Source of the DNA: Paenibacillus sp. SY21-1
Lineage (GTDB): Bacteria > Bacillota > Bacilli > Paenibacillales > Paenibacillaceae
DNA: 64,000 nt
NCBI RefSeq assembly: GCF_005222705.1
Contig: NZ_STGF01000017.1
Location: 62,001-126,000, forward strand
Direction of reading: 5' to 3'
Both the position numbers and the translations under genes were made by a program. This document shows, piece after piece, positions 8,785 to 17,510 of the stretch (positions are counted from its first letter, which is position 1; each line of letters starts with the position of its first letter). The notes beneath the pieces were generated by a model, which was not told the DNA's origin, did not search any database, and saw nothing but the letters and a program-made list of their open reading frames with translations.

Positions 8785-10035
8785 TTGAGCAGCAACGACA
8801 TCATAGTCAGTTTGGACATCGGTACATCCAAAGTTCGAGCTATTATTGGCGAGGTGAATAACGGAGCCATTAATATTATTGGAGTTGGATCTGCCGACTC
8901 AGAGGGTATTCGCAAAGGAGCAATCGTAGATATTGACCAGACCGTGCAATCCATACGCAATGCGGTAGAGCATGCGGAACGCATGGTTGGCATTCAAATA
9001 TCAGACGTGTACGTGGGTATTCAGGGCAATCACATTGCTCTGCAAACCAATCGCGGCGTTGTTGCAGTATCCAATGAGGATCGGGAAATAGGGGAAGAAG
9101 ATATCGAACGAGTGCTGCAGGCGGCAAAGGTTGTAGCGCTCCCGCCGGAGCGCGAGATCATTAATCTTGTGCCTAAGCAATATTTGGTGGACGGGCTGGA
9201 AGGCATTTCGGACCCGCGGGGAATGATCGGCGTTCGTCTGGAAGTGGAAGCGACGATTGTGACCGGAACCAAAACGGCCATTCATAACCTGATGCGCTGC
9301 GTCGAGAAGGCGGGCTTGCGAATATCCGGGGTCATCCTGATGTCGCTTGCATCCGGCGTTATGTCTTTGACAAAGGACGAGAAAACGATTGGAACCGTGC
9401 TTGTCGATATCGGGGCGGGCTCCTGTACGATAGCCGTATACGATCAAGGAGGCATAGCGGCAACGTCTACCTTGCCGATCGGCGGCGAATACGTGACCAA
9501 CGATATCGCTTACGGCTTGCGGACGCAGAGCGAGCAAGCGGAGAAGATCAAGCTGAAATACGGCTGCGCCAATGTCCCTGACAGCGCGGAGGATGTCCGC
9601 TTTAAAGTAACCCGCATGGGAAGCAACGTCGAGAAGGAGTTCTCACAGCCCGATCTGGCTAGCATAATCGAGCCTCGCATGCAGGAGATTTTTCATCTGG
9701 TCCGCCAGGAGGTTCGCAAGCTTGGCTACGGCGACAAGGTGAACGGATATGTGCTCACCGGCGGCACCGTGTCAATGCCCGGCACCTTGGCGCTGGCGCA
9801 AGCGGAGCTTGAGTCTTCGGTGCGAATTGCGTTGCCGGATTATATCGGCGTCCGCGACCCTGCCTATAGCAGCGGCGTCGGCATGATTCAGTACGTATCG
9901 AAGTATATGGGAGCGTTCAGCAACGCGAACAACGGCGCTTCCAAGAAAACGTCCAAAAGCAAAGCCGCCGCCGCTCCTACCGCAAAACCCGGCATGTTCG
10001 AGCGGATCAAAAGCATGTTCAACGAATTTATATGA
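8785..10035 (+). CDS. ftsA: Cell-division actin homologue FtsA
   Basis: FtsA is an actin-like ATPase that anchors FtsZ to the membrane. The N-terminal phosphate-1 motif IVSLDIGTSKVRAIIGE and the phosphate-2 motif VLVDIGAGSC are clear. The C-terminus ends in an amphipathic, membrane-binding-type helix (GMFERIKSMFNEFI) after a linker rich in lysine, serine and alanine. The TTG start at 8785 (416 residues) follows GGAGGTG by about eight bases; an in-frame extension to 8764 would overlap this site. ftsZ follows after a 213-base gap containing two stem-loops. Confidence 0.95.
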   Translation: MSSNDIIVSLDIGTSKVRAIIGEVNNGAINIIGVGSADSEGIRKGAIVDIDQTVQSIRNAVEHAERMVGIQISDVYVGIQGNHIALQTNRGVVAVSNEDREIGEEDIERVLQAAKVVALPPEREIINLVPKQYLVDGLEGISDPRGMIGVRLEVEATIVTGTKTAIHNLMRCVEKAGLRISGVILMSLASGVMSLTKDEKTIGTVLVDIGAGSCTIAVYDQGGIAATSTLPIGGEYVTNDIAYGLRTQSEQAEKIKLKYGCANVPDSAEDVRFKVTRMGSNVEKEFSQPDLASIIEPRMQEIFHLVRQEVRKLGYGDKVNGYVLTGGTVSMPGTLALAQAELESSVRIALPDYIGVRDPAYSSGVGMIQYVSKYMGAFSNANNGASKKTSKSKAAAAPTAKPGMFERIKSMFNEFI

Positions 10036-10050
10036 ATCTATGAGAATATA

Positions 10051-10174
10051 AGTTTCATGACAAGCGATACTTATATTTTAATGCGGAACGTAATTGGCCG
10101 TTTGTTGCGGTGTCATGGCGGTTTGCGTATGCAAGATAAGCTTATATAACCTTCACCTTATATGTGCTTATCTT
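10051..10174. repeat. Two inverted repeats between ftsA and ftsZ
   Basis: AATATAAG pairs with CTTATATT (about 10051-10078). AAGATAAGC (10133-10141) pairs perfectly with GCTTATCTT (10166-10174), extended inward by TTATATAA/TTATAT. The second hairpin ends in only three T. These may tune the FtsA:FtsZ ratio through termination or mRNA stability. Confidence 0.5.
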
Positions 10175-10248
10175 TCATTGCGAAATGCTTGGCTATGCCG
10201 CCGTAAGAGGCCGACAGCCGTTTACGCTTGACTGGGGGAAAATGAACG

Positions 10249-11364
10249 ATGTTGGAATTCGATTTTGAGCTTGAATCCCAGGCTCAAATAAAAGTAATTG
10301 GTGTAGGCGGTGGCGGCAGCAATGCGGTTAACCGAATGATTGAGAATGGGGTAAAGGGCGTTGACTTTATTACCGTCAATACGGATGCGCAGGCGCTGCA
10401 TCTCGCTAAGTCCGAGCATAAGCTGCAAATCGGCGACAAGCTGACACGCGGCTTGGGCGCAGGCGCGAATCCCGAGGTAGGCAAAAAAGCGGCCGAGGAA
10501 TCCCGCGAGATCATTATGAATCAGCTTAAAGGTTCGGATATGGTGTTCGTGACCGCCGGCATGGGAGGCGGAACCGGTACGGGAGCCGCTCCGGTTATCG
10601 CTGAAATCGCGCGCGAATGCGGTGCGCTTACGGTTGGTGTCGTTACGCGTCCGTTCACATTCGAAGGCCGCAAGCGTTTCGGACAAGCCGAGCTTGGCAT
10701 CGAAGCGCTAAAGGAAAAAGTCGATACGCTGATCGTCATTCCGAATGATCGCCTTCTTGAAATTGTCGACAAAAAAACCCCGATGCTTGAAGCGTTCCGC
10801 GAAGCGGACAACGTGCTTCGGCAAGCGGTTCAGGGTATTTCCGATTTGATTAACGTTCCCGGCCTGATCAACCTCGACTTTGCCGACGTGAAGACCATTA
10901 TGACGGAGCGCGGCTCCGCGCTGATGGGTATCGGCATTGCGACCGGCGAGAATCGTGCGGCTGAAGCAGCAAGAAAGGCGATCATGAGCCCGCTGCTCGA
11001 GACATCCATTGATGGCGCACGCGGCGTTATTATGAATATTACGGGCGGCAGCAACCTGTCCCTCTACGAAGTCAACGAAGCGGCTGAAATCGTCATTTCG
11101 GCATCCGACCCGGATGTAAACATGATTTTCGGCGCCATCATTGATGAAGAGCTCAAGGATGAAATCAAGGTTACCGTCATTGCTACCGGCTTTGAATACA
11201 AGTCGTCGATTGCTGTGCGCCGTTCGCCTCAGCAAGAGACTTCTTCGGAGAGCAGACCGTCCTCTCAGCCGTCGCAGGCCAAACCGTTCAGTCTGGGCCA
11301 GACGCCAAGCGACCATCTGGAAATTCCAGCGTTTCTGCGCAACCGTCCGCGCGGCGATCGCTAA
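10249..11364 (+). CDS. ftsZ: Cell-division tubulin homologue FtsZ
   Basis: FtsZ polymerises with GTP into the Z-ring. The N-terminal IKVIGVGGGGSNAVNRM and the tubulin signature GGGTGTGA (residues 106-112) mark the GTPase domain. A serine/glutamine-rich linker leads to the conserved C-terminal peptide EIPAFLRNR, which binds FtsA, SepF and other partners. It is 371 residues long. The ATG at 10249 follows GGGGGA by about nine bases. A strong intrinsic terminator follows. Confidence 0.98.
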   Translation: MLEFDFELESQAQIKVIGVGGGGSNAVNRMIENGVKGVDFITVNTDAQALHLAKSEHKLQIGDKLTRGLGAGANPEVGKKAAEESREIIMNQLKGSDMVFVTAGMGGGTGTGAAPVIAEIARECGALTVGVVTRPFTFEGRKRFGQAELGIEALKEKVDTLIVIPNDRLLEIVDKKTPMLEAFREADNVLRQAVQGISDLINVPGLINLDFADVKTIMTERGSALMGIGIATGENRAAEAARKAIMSPLLETSIDGARGVIMNITGGSNLSLYEVNEAAEIVISASDPDVNMIFGAIIDEELKDEIKVTVIATGFEYKSSIAVRRSPQQETSSESRPSSQPSQAKPFSLGQTPSDHLEIPAFLRNRPRGDR

Positions 11365-11380
11365 TAAAGAGAACTCATTC

Positions 11381-11424
11381 ATCCCGCTTGGGGAGCATTC
11401 GCTCCCCGATGCGGGATTTTTTTT
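11381..11424 (+). terminator. Intrinsic terminator after ftsZ
   Basis: ATCCCGC..GGGGAGC pairs with GCTCCCC..GCGGGAT around ATTC, followed by a run of eight T. It closes the division cluster. Confidence 0.92.
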
Positions 11425-11600
11425 GCGTATTCCCATAGGAGAGCAAGCCTTGATTGCTCCGCAACTCGACAAAAAAAGATGCGGCATGCCGTCATGAATA
11501 GACAGACTTTGAAATAGGATTTTAATATACTAGTCTCAATCGTTTCTCGAAAATGCCGCTGTGTGCCGGATCTGACGGCAACTGCGGAAAGGTGAACTAC

Positions 11601-12524
11601 ATGACGGTATATGTGGATGTGATGTTTCTCAAAGAAATGCTGGTAGACGGGGCGGTTCTGCTGACGGCCGGCTGGGTTCGTCATTTGAGGCCAAAGCCTT
11701 GGAGAGTGCTGCTTGCCTCCGCTGTTGGAGGCTGTTATGTCGTGCTCATGTTGTTCCCGCCGCTTTCCTTTCTGTTTACGCTGGTCGTCAAGGTGATGAT
11801 TTCGTTTTTGATCGTATGGATTGCATTCGGTTTTTCCTCCATTCAGCACTTTTTACGAAATATTGGCGCGTTTTATGCCGTTAATTTCGTAGCGGCCGGA
11901 GCTGTGCTTGGACTGTATTATTTGCTTATGCAAGGTTCGGGCGAAATGTGGCGCACGATCACATTCGTAAACGGAAGCGTGAGGGCAGAACTCAAAATGG
12001 GCTTGTTTTATGTCATTGCAGCGATTTGCATCGGTTTGTATGTATATCGTTCGGTCGCTTCGCAAAAAAGGGAGCGAGAGCTGGTTCAAACGCATCTGGC
12101 AGAAGTAAAAATGACGATTGGAGAGCGCATACAAACGTGCATCGGCTTAATCGACACCGGCAACCAGTTATATGATCCGCTTACCCGCATTCCGGTCATG
12201 GTGGTCGAAGCTTCCCTATTGCAGGAGGACTTGCCCGAGGGCTGGCTGGAAAGCATGCGGGAGGGCGAGGTTGACAGACTTGTTGCAGGTATGGAGCAGC
12301 AAACCTTCCTTTGGCAGGATCGGCTCAGACTCGTCCCGTACAGGGGAGTAAACCGCGGCTCGCAGTTTATGCTTGCCATAAAGCCGGATGCGGTACACAT
12401 TATGCGTGAAGGACAAGTGTTCGAAACAAAAAGGGTGCTGATCGGTCTTGACGGCGGAAAGCTGGCATCTGACGGGGCATATCGGGCGATTATTCATCCG
12501 TCCATGGTGCAGGCGAGGCAGTAG
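11601..12524 (+). CDS. spoIIGA: Sporulation sigma-E processing protease SpoIIGA
   Basis: SpoIIGA is the membrane-embedded aspartic protease that cleaves pro-sigma-E in the mother cell after a signal from the forespore. The N-terminal half has about five hydrophobic segments. The C-terminal half carries the aspartic-protease motif IDTGN, with the catalytic aspartate at residue 185. ATG 11601 (307 residues) has GGAAAGGTGA upstream; the longer in-frame ORF from 11553 lacks such a site. sigE follows after about 100 bases, the same order as in B. subtilis. Confidence 0.93.
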   Translation: MTVYVDVMFLKEMLVDGAVLLTAGWVRHLRPKPWRVLLASAVGGCYVVLMLFPPLSFLFTLVVKVMISFLIVWIAFGFSSIQHFLRNIGAFYAVNFVAAGAVLGLYYLLMQGSGEMWRTITFVNGSVRAELKMGLFYVIAAICIGLYVYRSVASQKRERELVQTHLAEVKMTIGERIQTCIGLIDTGNQLYDPLTRIPVMVVEASLLQEDLPEGWLESMREGEVDRLVAGMEQQTFLWQDRLRLVPYRGVNRGSQFMLAIKPDAVHIMREGQVFETKRVLIGLDGGKLASDGAYRAIIHPSMVQARQ

Positions 12525-12630
12525 CCTCGGCTGTGCGCACACTCAAACGAAAGGCGGAAGGGTCGGCGCGGTACTGTACAGTCTGGCGTCTAAGCGTACA
12601 TACACCAACAATCGGGGAGGGATGGGCCAG

Positions 12631-13353
12631 ATGCTCGTCAAATACAAATTGATTCTTCAATTATATTATTATCGAGTTTTGTTTTTATTCGGCCTCAAGA
12701 GCGAAGAAATTTATTATATTGGCGGCAGCGAGGCGCTGCCTCCGCCATTGACCCGCGAGGAAGAGGAGTATTTGCTCGAAAAGCTGCCTAGCGGCGACAC
12801 GGCAATCAGAGCCGTGCTGATTGAACGCAATCTTCGCCTTGTTGTGTATATCGCCCGCAAATTCGAAAACACTGGCATTCATATCGAAGACCTTGTGTCA
12901 ATCGGAGCGATTGGCCTGATTAAAGCGGTCAATACCTTCGATCCCGAGAAAAAAATCAAGCTGGCCACCTATGCTTCCCGATGTATTGAAAATGAAATTC
13001 TGATGTACCTGCGCCGCAACAGCAAGACCAGAACCGAGGTCAGCTTTGACGAGCCGTTAAACATCGATTGGGACGGAAATGAGCTGCTGCTCTCGGATGT
13101 GCTGGGTACGGAAAACGATACAATCTACCGCAATATTGAGGAGCAGGTCGATCGCAAGCTGCTGCATAAGGCGCTTGACAAGCTGACCGAGCGTGAACGA
13201 ATTATTATGGAGCTTCGCTTCGGACTGGCGGACGGCGAAGAAAAAACGCAAAAGGATGTTGCCGACTTGCTTGGCATTTCCCAATCGTATATTTCACGGC
13301 TGGAAAAGCGGATCATCAAGCGTCTGCGCAAGGAATTTAACAAGATGGTATAG
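12631..13353 (+). CDS. sigE: Sporulation sigma factor E (pro-form)
   Basis: Sigma-E directs early mother-cell transcription and is made as an inactive precursor. The first 27 residues are a hydrophobic pro-sequence; by analogy with B. subtilis SpoIIGA should cut before YYIGGSEALPPPL. Region 2 (RNLRLVVYIARKFENTG, LATYASRCIENEILMYLRR) and region 4 (SQSYISRLEKRIIKRLRKEF) are close to the family. ATG 12631 (240 residues) has GGGGAGGGA at good spacing; the ATG at 12622 is too close to it. Confidence 0.96.
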   Translation: MLVKYKLILQLYYYRVLFLFGLKSEEIYYIGGSEALPPPLTREEEEYLLEKLPSGDTAIRAVLIERNLRLVVYIARKFENTGIHIEDLVSIGAIGLIKAVNTFDPEKKIKLATYASRCIENEILMYLRRNSKTRTEVSFDEPLNIDWDGNELLLSDVLGTENDTIYRNIEEQVDRKLLHKALDKLTERERIIMELRFGLADGEEKTQKDVADLLGISQSYISRLEKRIIKRLRKEFNKMV

Positions 13354-13373
13354 CTGGCTGCCGTTGTCGGGAT

Positions 13374-13404
13374 GTATCGAATCGTGTCGGATCAGGAATA
13401 AAAA
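13374..13404 (+). promoter_or_regulatory. Possible sigma-F/G-type promoter of sigG
   Basis: GTATC, 16 bases, then GGAATAAAAA resembles forespore-type promoters (GywTA and GGnrAnAnT). It is about 55 bases upstream of the sigG start. In B. subtilis sigG is transcribed from its own sigma-F/G promoter. The match is imperfect. Confidence 0.3.
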
Positions 13405-13457
13405 GAGGGCCCTGGGAGATAATGAACATTAATGTTTCTCCTTGGGAGGTAATCACG

Positions 13458-14240
13458 TTGACCCGTAATAAAGTCGAGATTTGTGGTGTGGATACCGCGA
13501 AGCTGCCTGTGCTGACAAATGCCGAGATGAGAGAGCTGTTCACGGCATTGCAAACCCGAAATGAGTGGGCAGCGAGAGAGAAATTGGTAAACGGCAATCT
13601 GAGGCTTGTGCTCAGCGTTATACAACGGTTCAACAATAGGGGAGAGTTTGTAGACGACCTGTTTCAGGTAGGCTGCATTGGACTTATGAAGGCGATTGAT
13701 AATTTCGACCTTGGACAAAATGTCAAATTTTCCACCTATGCCGTGCCGATGATTATCGGCGAAATTCGCCGTTATTTACGAGACAACAACCCGATTCGGG
13801 TATCGCGAAGTCTTCGCGATATTGCTTATAAGGCGTTGCAGGTGCGCGACAGCCTGACGAACCGAAATTCTCGCGAGCCGACGATTTTTGAAATATCCGA
13901 AGCGCTGAACGTTCCTAAGGAAGATGTGGTGTTTGCGCTTGATGCTATACAGGACCCCGTATCGCTATTCGAGCCGATCTATCATGACGGCGGAGATCCG
14001 ATCTATGTCATGGATCAAATTAGCGACGATCGCAACAAGGATGTCTCGTGGATTGAAGAGATCGCCCTCAGGGAAGCGATGCATAAGCTTAACGATCGGG
14101 AAAAAATGATTTTGTCGATGCGCTTTTTTGAAGGGAAAACCCAGATGGAGGTTGCCGATGAGATCGGTATATCTCAGGCGCAGGTGTCCAGGCTGGAGAA
14201 ATCGGCCATTCAGCAAATGCAAAAGCATGTAAAAACGTAG
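13458..14240 (+). CDS. sigG: Sporulation sigma factor G
   Basis: Sigma-G controls late forespore genes. The protein is 260 residues, the same as B. subtilis SigG, and begins TRNKVEICGVDTAKLPVL. Region 2 (GNLRLVLSVIQRFNNRGE, FSTYAVPMIIGEIRRYLRDNN) and region 4.2 (GISQAQVSRLEKSA) are diagnostic. The TTG start at 13458 is set by GGGAGGTAA; the 12-codon upstream extension would overlap this site. A strong terminator follows. Confidence 0.96.
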   Translation: MTRNKVEICGVDTAKLPVLTNAEMRELFTALQTRNEWAAREKLVNGNLRLVLSVIQRFNNRGEFVDDLFQVGCIGLMKAIDNFDLGQNVKFSTYAVPMIIGEIRRYLRDNNPIRVSRSLRDIAYKALQVRDSLTNRNSREPTIFEISEALNVPKEDVVFALDAIQDPVSLFEPIYHDGGDPIYVMDQISDDRNKDVSWIEEIALREAMHKLNDREKMILSMRFFEGKTQMEVADEIGISQAQVSRLEKSAIQQMQKHVKT

Positions 14241-14247
14241 AGAAGCA

Positions 14248-14274
14248 AGCGGCGCCGGGGGGCGCCGCTTTTTG
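14248..14274 (+). terminator. Intrinsic terminator after sigG
   Basis: AGCGGCGCC pairs with GGCGCCGCT around a G-rich loop, followed by five T. It ends the spoIIGA-sigE-sigG region. Confidence 0.9.
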
Positions 14275-14320
14275 TTGCATCGCAGGCAATCGATACGTAA
14301 ACTGTCTCCATGCGTTACGC

Positions 14321-14749
14321 TCAAGATAGCAGCATCCACACGGTCATGACGCCAAGCGCGAGGCATAACGGCGAATACAGCCAAGTATCCATCCGGCCAA
14401 ATGCGGTGCTGCGAATGCGTTTGAAAAAGCCGAGCATCCGAAATTCGCCTATTGCCCTGAGCAGCAGCACGGAGGCAATCAGCCAGCTTGAGGCTGAGGG
14501 CAGCCACTGCGGACCCACTGCGGGTACAAGCTTGCCGTACATCATCAGCATAGCGGCGAATAACCAGAATACAAGGATTACTGCCGCCATTTCGGATTTG
14601 CCCGGCCTGAATAACGGCTGCCGCGTCTCGGGCTTGAAGGGCAAGACGATTTCGAAGCCGCGTCGGCCTCCGAGCAGCCAGTACAAATGGATCAAGCCAA
14701 TTAGAATAAATACGCCTCCTACACTTGCAGCGAGCCATGTCTGCAGCAT
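14321..14749 (-). CDS. DUF3995-type small membrane protein
   Basis: A 142-residue protein with four hydrophobic segments. The first carries GLIHLYWLLGG, typical of DUF3995 membrane proteins of unknown function. The ATG at 14749 is used because GGAGGTGA lies five bases upstream; the longer ORF starts at a GTG inside that site. It is the second gene of a minus-strand pair, 15 bases after a TetR-type regulator, so it is probably controlled by it. Confidence 0.75.
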   Translation of the reverse strand: MLQTWLAASVGGVFILIGLIHLYWLLGGRRGFEIVLPFKPETRQPLFRPGKSEMAAVILVFWLFAAMLMMYGKLVPAVGPQWLPSASSWLIASVLLLRAIGEFRMLGFFKRIRSTAFGRMDTWLYSPLCLALGVMTVWMLLS

Positions 14750-14764
14750 AGCGGTCACCTCCGG

Positions 14765-15331
14765 TTAGCGATTTTGTGTACGAACAAGCTCAAGCAGCAA
14801 TGCCACTTGTGCCGCGGTTTCTCCCTCGGTCAAGGTATCGTGCTTGAAGCGCTCGTACCAGCCGAGGTAATAGTGATAAAGGATGTGCGACATCCGTTCT
14901 GCTTCCTCCTGCGCGTAGCCGATGCGCTGAAGCAAGCTCGCCATATAGGCGAGGCGCTGCTCTTCCGTCTCCTGCAGCATGATTTTGTACTCGGGCTGTT
15001 GATGGGCGAGCTCGCGCAGATGATGCATGACGTTGCGGCCTTGAACCGAGCTGAACATTTGAGTCAGCAATGCCGAAATTTGCTCTGCGGGAAGCAGCTC
15101 CCGATTCGATTCGATATGCCCGATAATCGAGGTGGTTGCAAGCTCGCGCCAATGCTCGACGATCCGTTTAACAAAGCCTGCTCGCGATTTGAAATACCAG
15201 TAGAAGCTTGTTTTGCTGCTCCCAAGCAGCTTGGCAAGCTGCTCTACGACTAATGCCTGCTCGCCTCCTATCGAAAAATGGTGCAATCCCAACCTGATCC
15301 AATCTTGTTCGTTTGCGATTTGCTTAGGCAT
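14765..15331 (-). CDS. TetR-family transcriptional regulator
   Basis: 188 residues. The N-terminal helix-turn-helix is VEQLAKLLGSSKTSFYWYFKSRAGF, typical of TetR regulators (helix 3 ending in FYWYF). The C-terminal part, helical and variable, would bind an effector. ATG 15331 follows AGGAGGAAT; the ORF's 49-residue extension upstream reads through the operator region and is rejected. Two TGTACG-based palindromes upstream are probable binding sites, so the regulator likely represses itself and the downstream DUF3995 gene. Confidence 0.88.
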   Translation of the reverse strand: MPKQIANEQDWIRLGLHHFSIGGEQALVVEQLAKLLGSSKTSFYWYFKSRAGFVKRIVEHWRELATTSIIGHIESNRELLPAEQISALLTQMFSSVQGRNVMHHLRELAHQQPEYKIMLQETEEQRLAYMASLLQRIGYAQEEAERMSHILYHYYLGWYERFKHDTLTEGETAAQVALLLELVRTQNR

Positions 15332-15407
15332 AATTCCTCCTGTTCCTGTAAACGGAAGCATCAGCGAGACTGTCGCTACTCGCGGTCTTGCTGCCTCCCA
15401 TGCGCTT

Positions 15408-15427
15408 ATTGTACGATTTCGTACAAT
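15408..15427. promoter_or_regulatory. Palindromic operator 1, upstream of tetR gene
   Basis: ATTGTACGA-TT-TCGTACAAT, a perfect 9+9 palindrome about 77 bases upstream of the regulator start. Its core is repeated at 15460-15479, which supports a protein-binding site. Confidence 0.7.
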
Positions 15428-15459
15428 AAACATATCATAAATTCCAATTGCTGAAAAGG

Positions 15460-15479
15460 ATTGTACGCAATCGTACATT
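15460..15479. promoter_or_regulatory. Palindromic operator 2, upstream of tetR gene
   Basis: ATTGTACG-CAAT-CGTACATT, sharing TGTACG/CGTACA arms with the first operator. Centre-to-centre distance is 52 bp, about five helical turns, so two dimers could sit on the same DNA face. Confidence 0.65.
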
Positions 15480-15600
15480 AAATGTCACAATGTTTGTGCT
15501 GCGCCGTATTTTTACCGGTGAGCGGACATTTTGGGCGATAGGCACATATAGTTATAGTAGATGAATAGGGACGATGCCGTTGAACCGGGGAGGCTAGGCC

Positions 15601-15882
15601 ATGAAAATTTCCGATTTTCAAACCAAGGACGTTATTAATATTGTGGATGGGAAAAAACTGGGGCAAATTACCGATCTCGAGCTGGATCTTAGGCAAGGAA
15701 GGATTGATTCGATCGTTGTTCCTCAATATACAAGATTCATGGGGCTGTTCGGCAGCGGAGGGACAGAAATCGTGATTCCTTGGCGCAATATCGTCAAAAT
15801 AGGCGCGGACGTTGTGCTGGTCAGAATGGAGGACACAAAGCCGCAGCGTACAGAAGAAGATGATTTGCACGCGAGAAGCTAA
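15601..15882 (+). CDS. ylmC: YlmC/YmxH family PRC-barrel sporulation protein
   Basis: A 93-residue single PRC-barrel protein: MKISDFQTKDVINIVDGKKLG, then the barrel ending EIVIPWRNIVKIGADVVLV. It belongs to the YlmC/YmxH family found next to sigG and ylm genes in spore formers; its molecular role is not known. ATG 15601 has GGGGAGG eight bases upstream. pgeF follows after 45 bases. Confidence 0.85.
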   Translation: MKISDFQTKDVINIVDGKKLGQITDLELDLRQGRIDSIVVPQYTRFMGLFGSGGTEIVIPWRNIVKIGADVVLVRMEDTKPQRTEEDDLHARS

Positions 15883-15927
15883 AGAGAGTAAACTAGTGCT
15901 AGTTAGCGTGAAAAAGGGGAAGATGTT

Positions 15928-16779
15928 ATGGAACCGTTTGAAGCCGTACATGAGGCGAAGATCCCTTCGCTTTTTTTGTTGCGGGAATGGATGTCGGCCG
16001 ATGCCGGATTAACGGCGGGCTTCACCGGTCGCTCGGGCGGCGTCAGCGCTGCTCCGTACGACAGCTTTAATCTGGGCTTGCACGTGGGCGACGAAGATGC
16101 GGCCGTCGCGGAGAATCGCCGGCGGCTAGCGCAGGCGCTCGGCTGGCCGTTCGAAGCCTGGACATGCGCCGAACAGGTGCATGGCAGCAGGGTGTCGTTG
16201 ATCGGCAGCGAAGAACGAGGACGGGGCAGAGCTTCGCTGGCGACGGTCATAAAGGATTGCGATGCGATTATGACCGACCGCAAGGATGTGTTGCTTGTCT
16301 CGTTCTATGCGGACTGCGTGCCTCTGTACTTTTACGATCCTGAGCATGGGGCGGTGGCGCTGGCGCATGCTGGCTGGAAAGGCACAGTCGGCGAGATCGC
16401 CGCAGCGACGATCGAATCGATGGGAAGCGCCTTTGGAACGCGTCCCGAGCAACTGCGAGGCGCAATCGGCCCTTCTATTGGAGGCTGCTGTTATGAGGTT
16501 GACGGCCCGGTTATCGATAGGGTGAGCGAGGTGCTGGATGCGTTAAAGACGACGGATTCAGAACGAAGCCGGATGCTCAGCATGCGTGAAAATGGAAAAG
16601 CAAGGCTAAACTTGAAAGAAATAAACCGACAGCTTATGATAAAAGCAGGAATTTTGCCGAGTCGTATCGAATTGTCAAAGTGGTGTACCGGATGCAGGAG
16701 GGATTTGTTCTACTCCCACCGCGCAGAAGGGGGCCGTACTGGCCGAATGGCAAGCTGGATCGGTATTCGTGAGAGGTGA
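15928..16779 (+). CDS. pgeF: Peptidoglycan-editing factor PgeF (YfiH/YlmD family)
   Basis: PgeF/YlmD family, 283 residues. In E. coli the homologue removes wrongly inserted L-Ser from UDP-MurNAc peptides; older annotations call it a multicopper polyphenol oxidase. Family motifs include TAGFTGRSGGVS, the zinc-site region QVHGSRV, DCVPLYFYDP and AHAGWKGT. The C-terminal HRAEGGRTGRM is also typical. It heads a tightly packed block with the next four genes, three bases before the YggS-type gene. Confidence 0.9.
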   Translation: MEPFEAVHEAKIPSLFLLREWMSADAGLTAGFTGRSGGVSAAPYDSFNLGLHVGDEDAAVAENRRRLAQALGWPFEAWTCAEQVHGSRVSLIGSEERGRGRASLATVIKDCDAIMTDRKDVLLVSFYADCVPLYFYDPEHGAVALAHAGWKGTVGEIAAATIESMGSAFGTRPEQLRGAIGPSIGGCCYEVDGPVIDRVSEVLDALKTTDSERSRMLSMRENGKARLNLKEINRQLMIKAGILPSRIELSKWCTGCRRDLFYSHRAEGGRTGRMASWIGIRER

Positions 16780-16782
16780 AAG

Positions 16783-17508
16783 ATGACACAAGTTCAGGAA
16801 TTGCAGAATAGAATGTCGCTTGTCGAGCAGAAAATAGCTGACGCTTGCAAGCGGGCCGGACGCAGACCGGAGGACGTGCAGATCATTGCCGTCACCAAAT
16901 ATGTGTCCGTGGACACGACGAGACAAGCTGTTGCGGCGGGCATGCGCAACCTTGGAGAAAATCGCTGGCAGGATGCCGCCGCGAAGTGGTCCGCCATTAG
17001 CGGCGAGAATGACGCAGGCGCGGATGCCGGCCCGATTTGGCATTTTATCGGCTCGCTCCAAACGAATAAAGTGAAGGAAGTTGTCGGGAGGTTCACATAC
17101 ATTCATTCATTGGACAGGCTCTCGCTTGCGGAAGCGATTCACAAGCGGGCGTTGCAGCTGGACATCGTCGTTCCTTGCTTCATACAGGTGAACGTTTCGG
17201 GCGAGCAATCCAAGCACGGACTTGCCCCGCAGCAGCTGCGCGAGTTTGTGCAGTCGATCATGCCGTATTCAGGCATCAAGCCGATCGGACTGATGACGAT
17301 GGCTCCGCTTGATGCGGACGATGAGCAGACGCGGGCAGTGTTCCGCGGACTGAGGGTGCTTCGCGACGAATTGACGCAGCTTTCTTCCGATTATGCGGAC
17401 ATTCAGCATCTATCGATGGGGATGTCGGGAGATTTCGAAATGGCTATTGAGGAAGGCGCTACCTGGGTTCGTTTGGGTACCATATTGGTAGGGAAAGAGG
17501 AGGGGTAA
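16783..17508 (+). CDS. ylmE: YggS/YlmE-family PLP-binding protein
   Basis: A 241-residue alanine-racemase-like fold-III protein of the PLP homeostasis family (PLPBP). The PLP lysine lies in IIAVTKYVS; GENRWQDA, WHFIGSLQTNK and the C-terminal LSMGMSGDFEMAIEEGATWVRLGT are all diagnostic. It has no racemase activity in studied homologues and helps balance vitamin B6 and amino-acid pools. It is three bases after pgeF and two bases before sepF, as in the B. subtilis ylm cluster. Confidence 0.93.
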   Translation: MTQVQELQNRMSLVEQKIADACKRAGRRPEDVQIIAVTKYVSVDTTRQAVAAGMRNLGENRWQDAAAKWSAISGENDAGADAGPIWHFIGSLQTNKVKEVVGRFTYIHSLDRLSLAEAIHKRALQLDIVVPCFIQVNVSGEQSKHGLAPQQLREFVQSIMPYSGIKPIGLMTMAPLDADDEQTRAVFRGLRVLRDELTQLSSDYADIQHLSMGMSGDFEMAIEEGATWVRLGTILVGKEEG

Positions 17509-17510
17509 GG

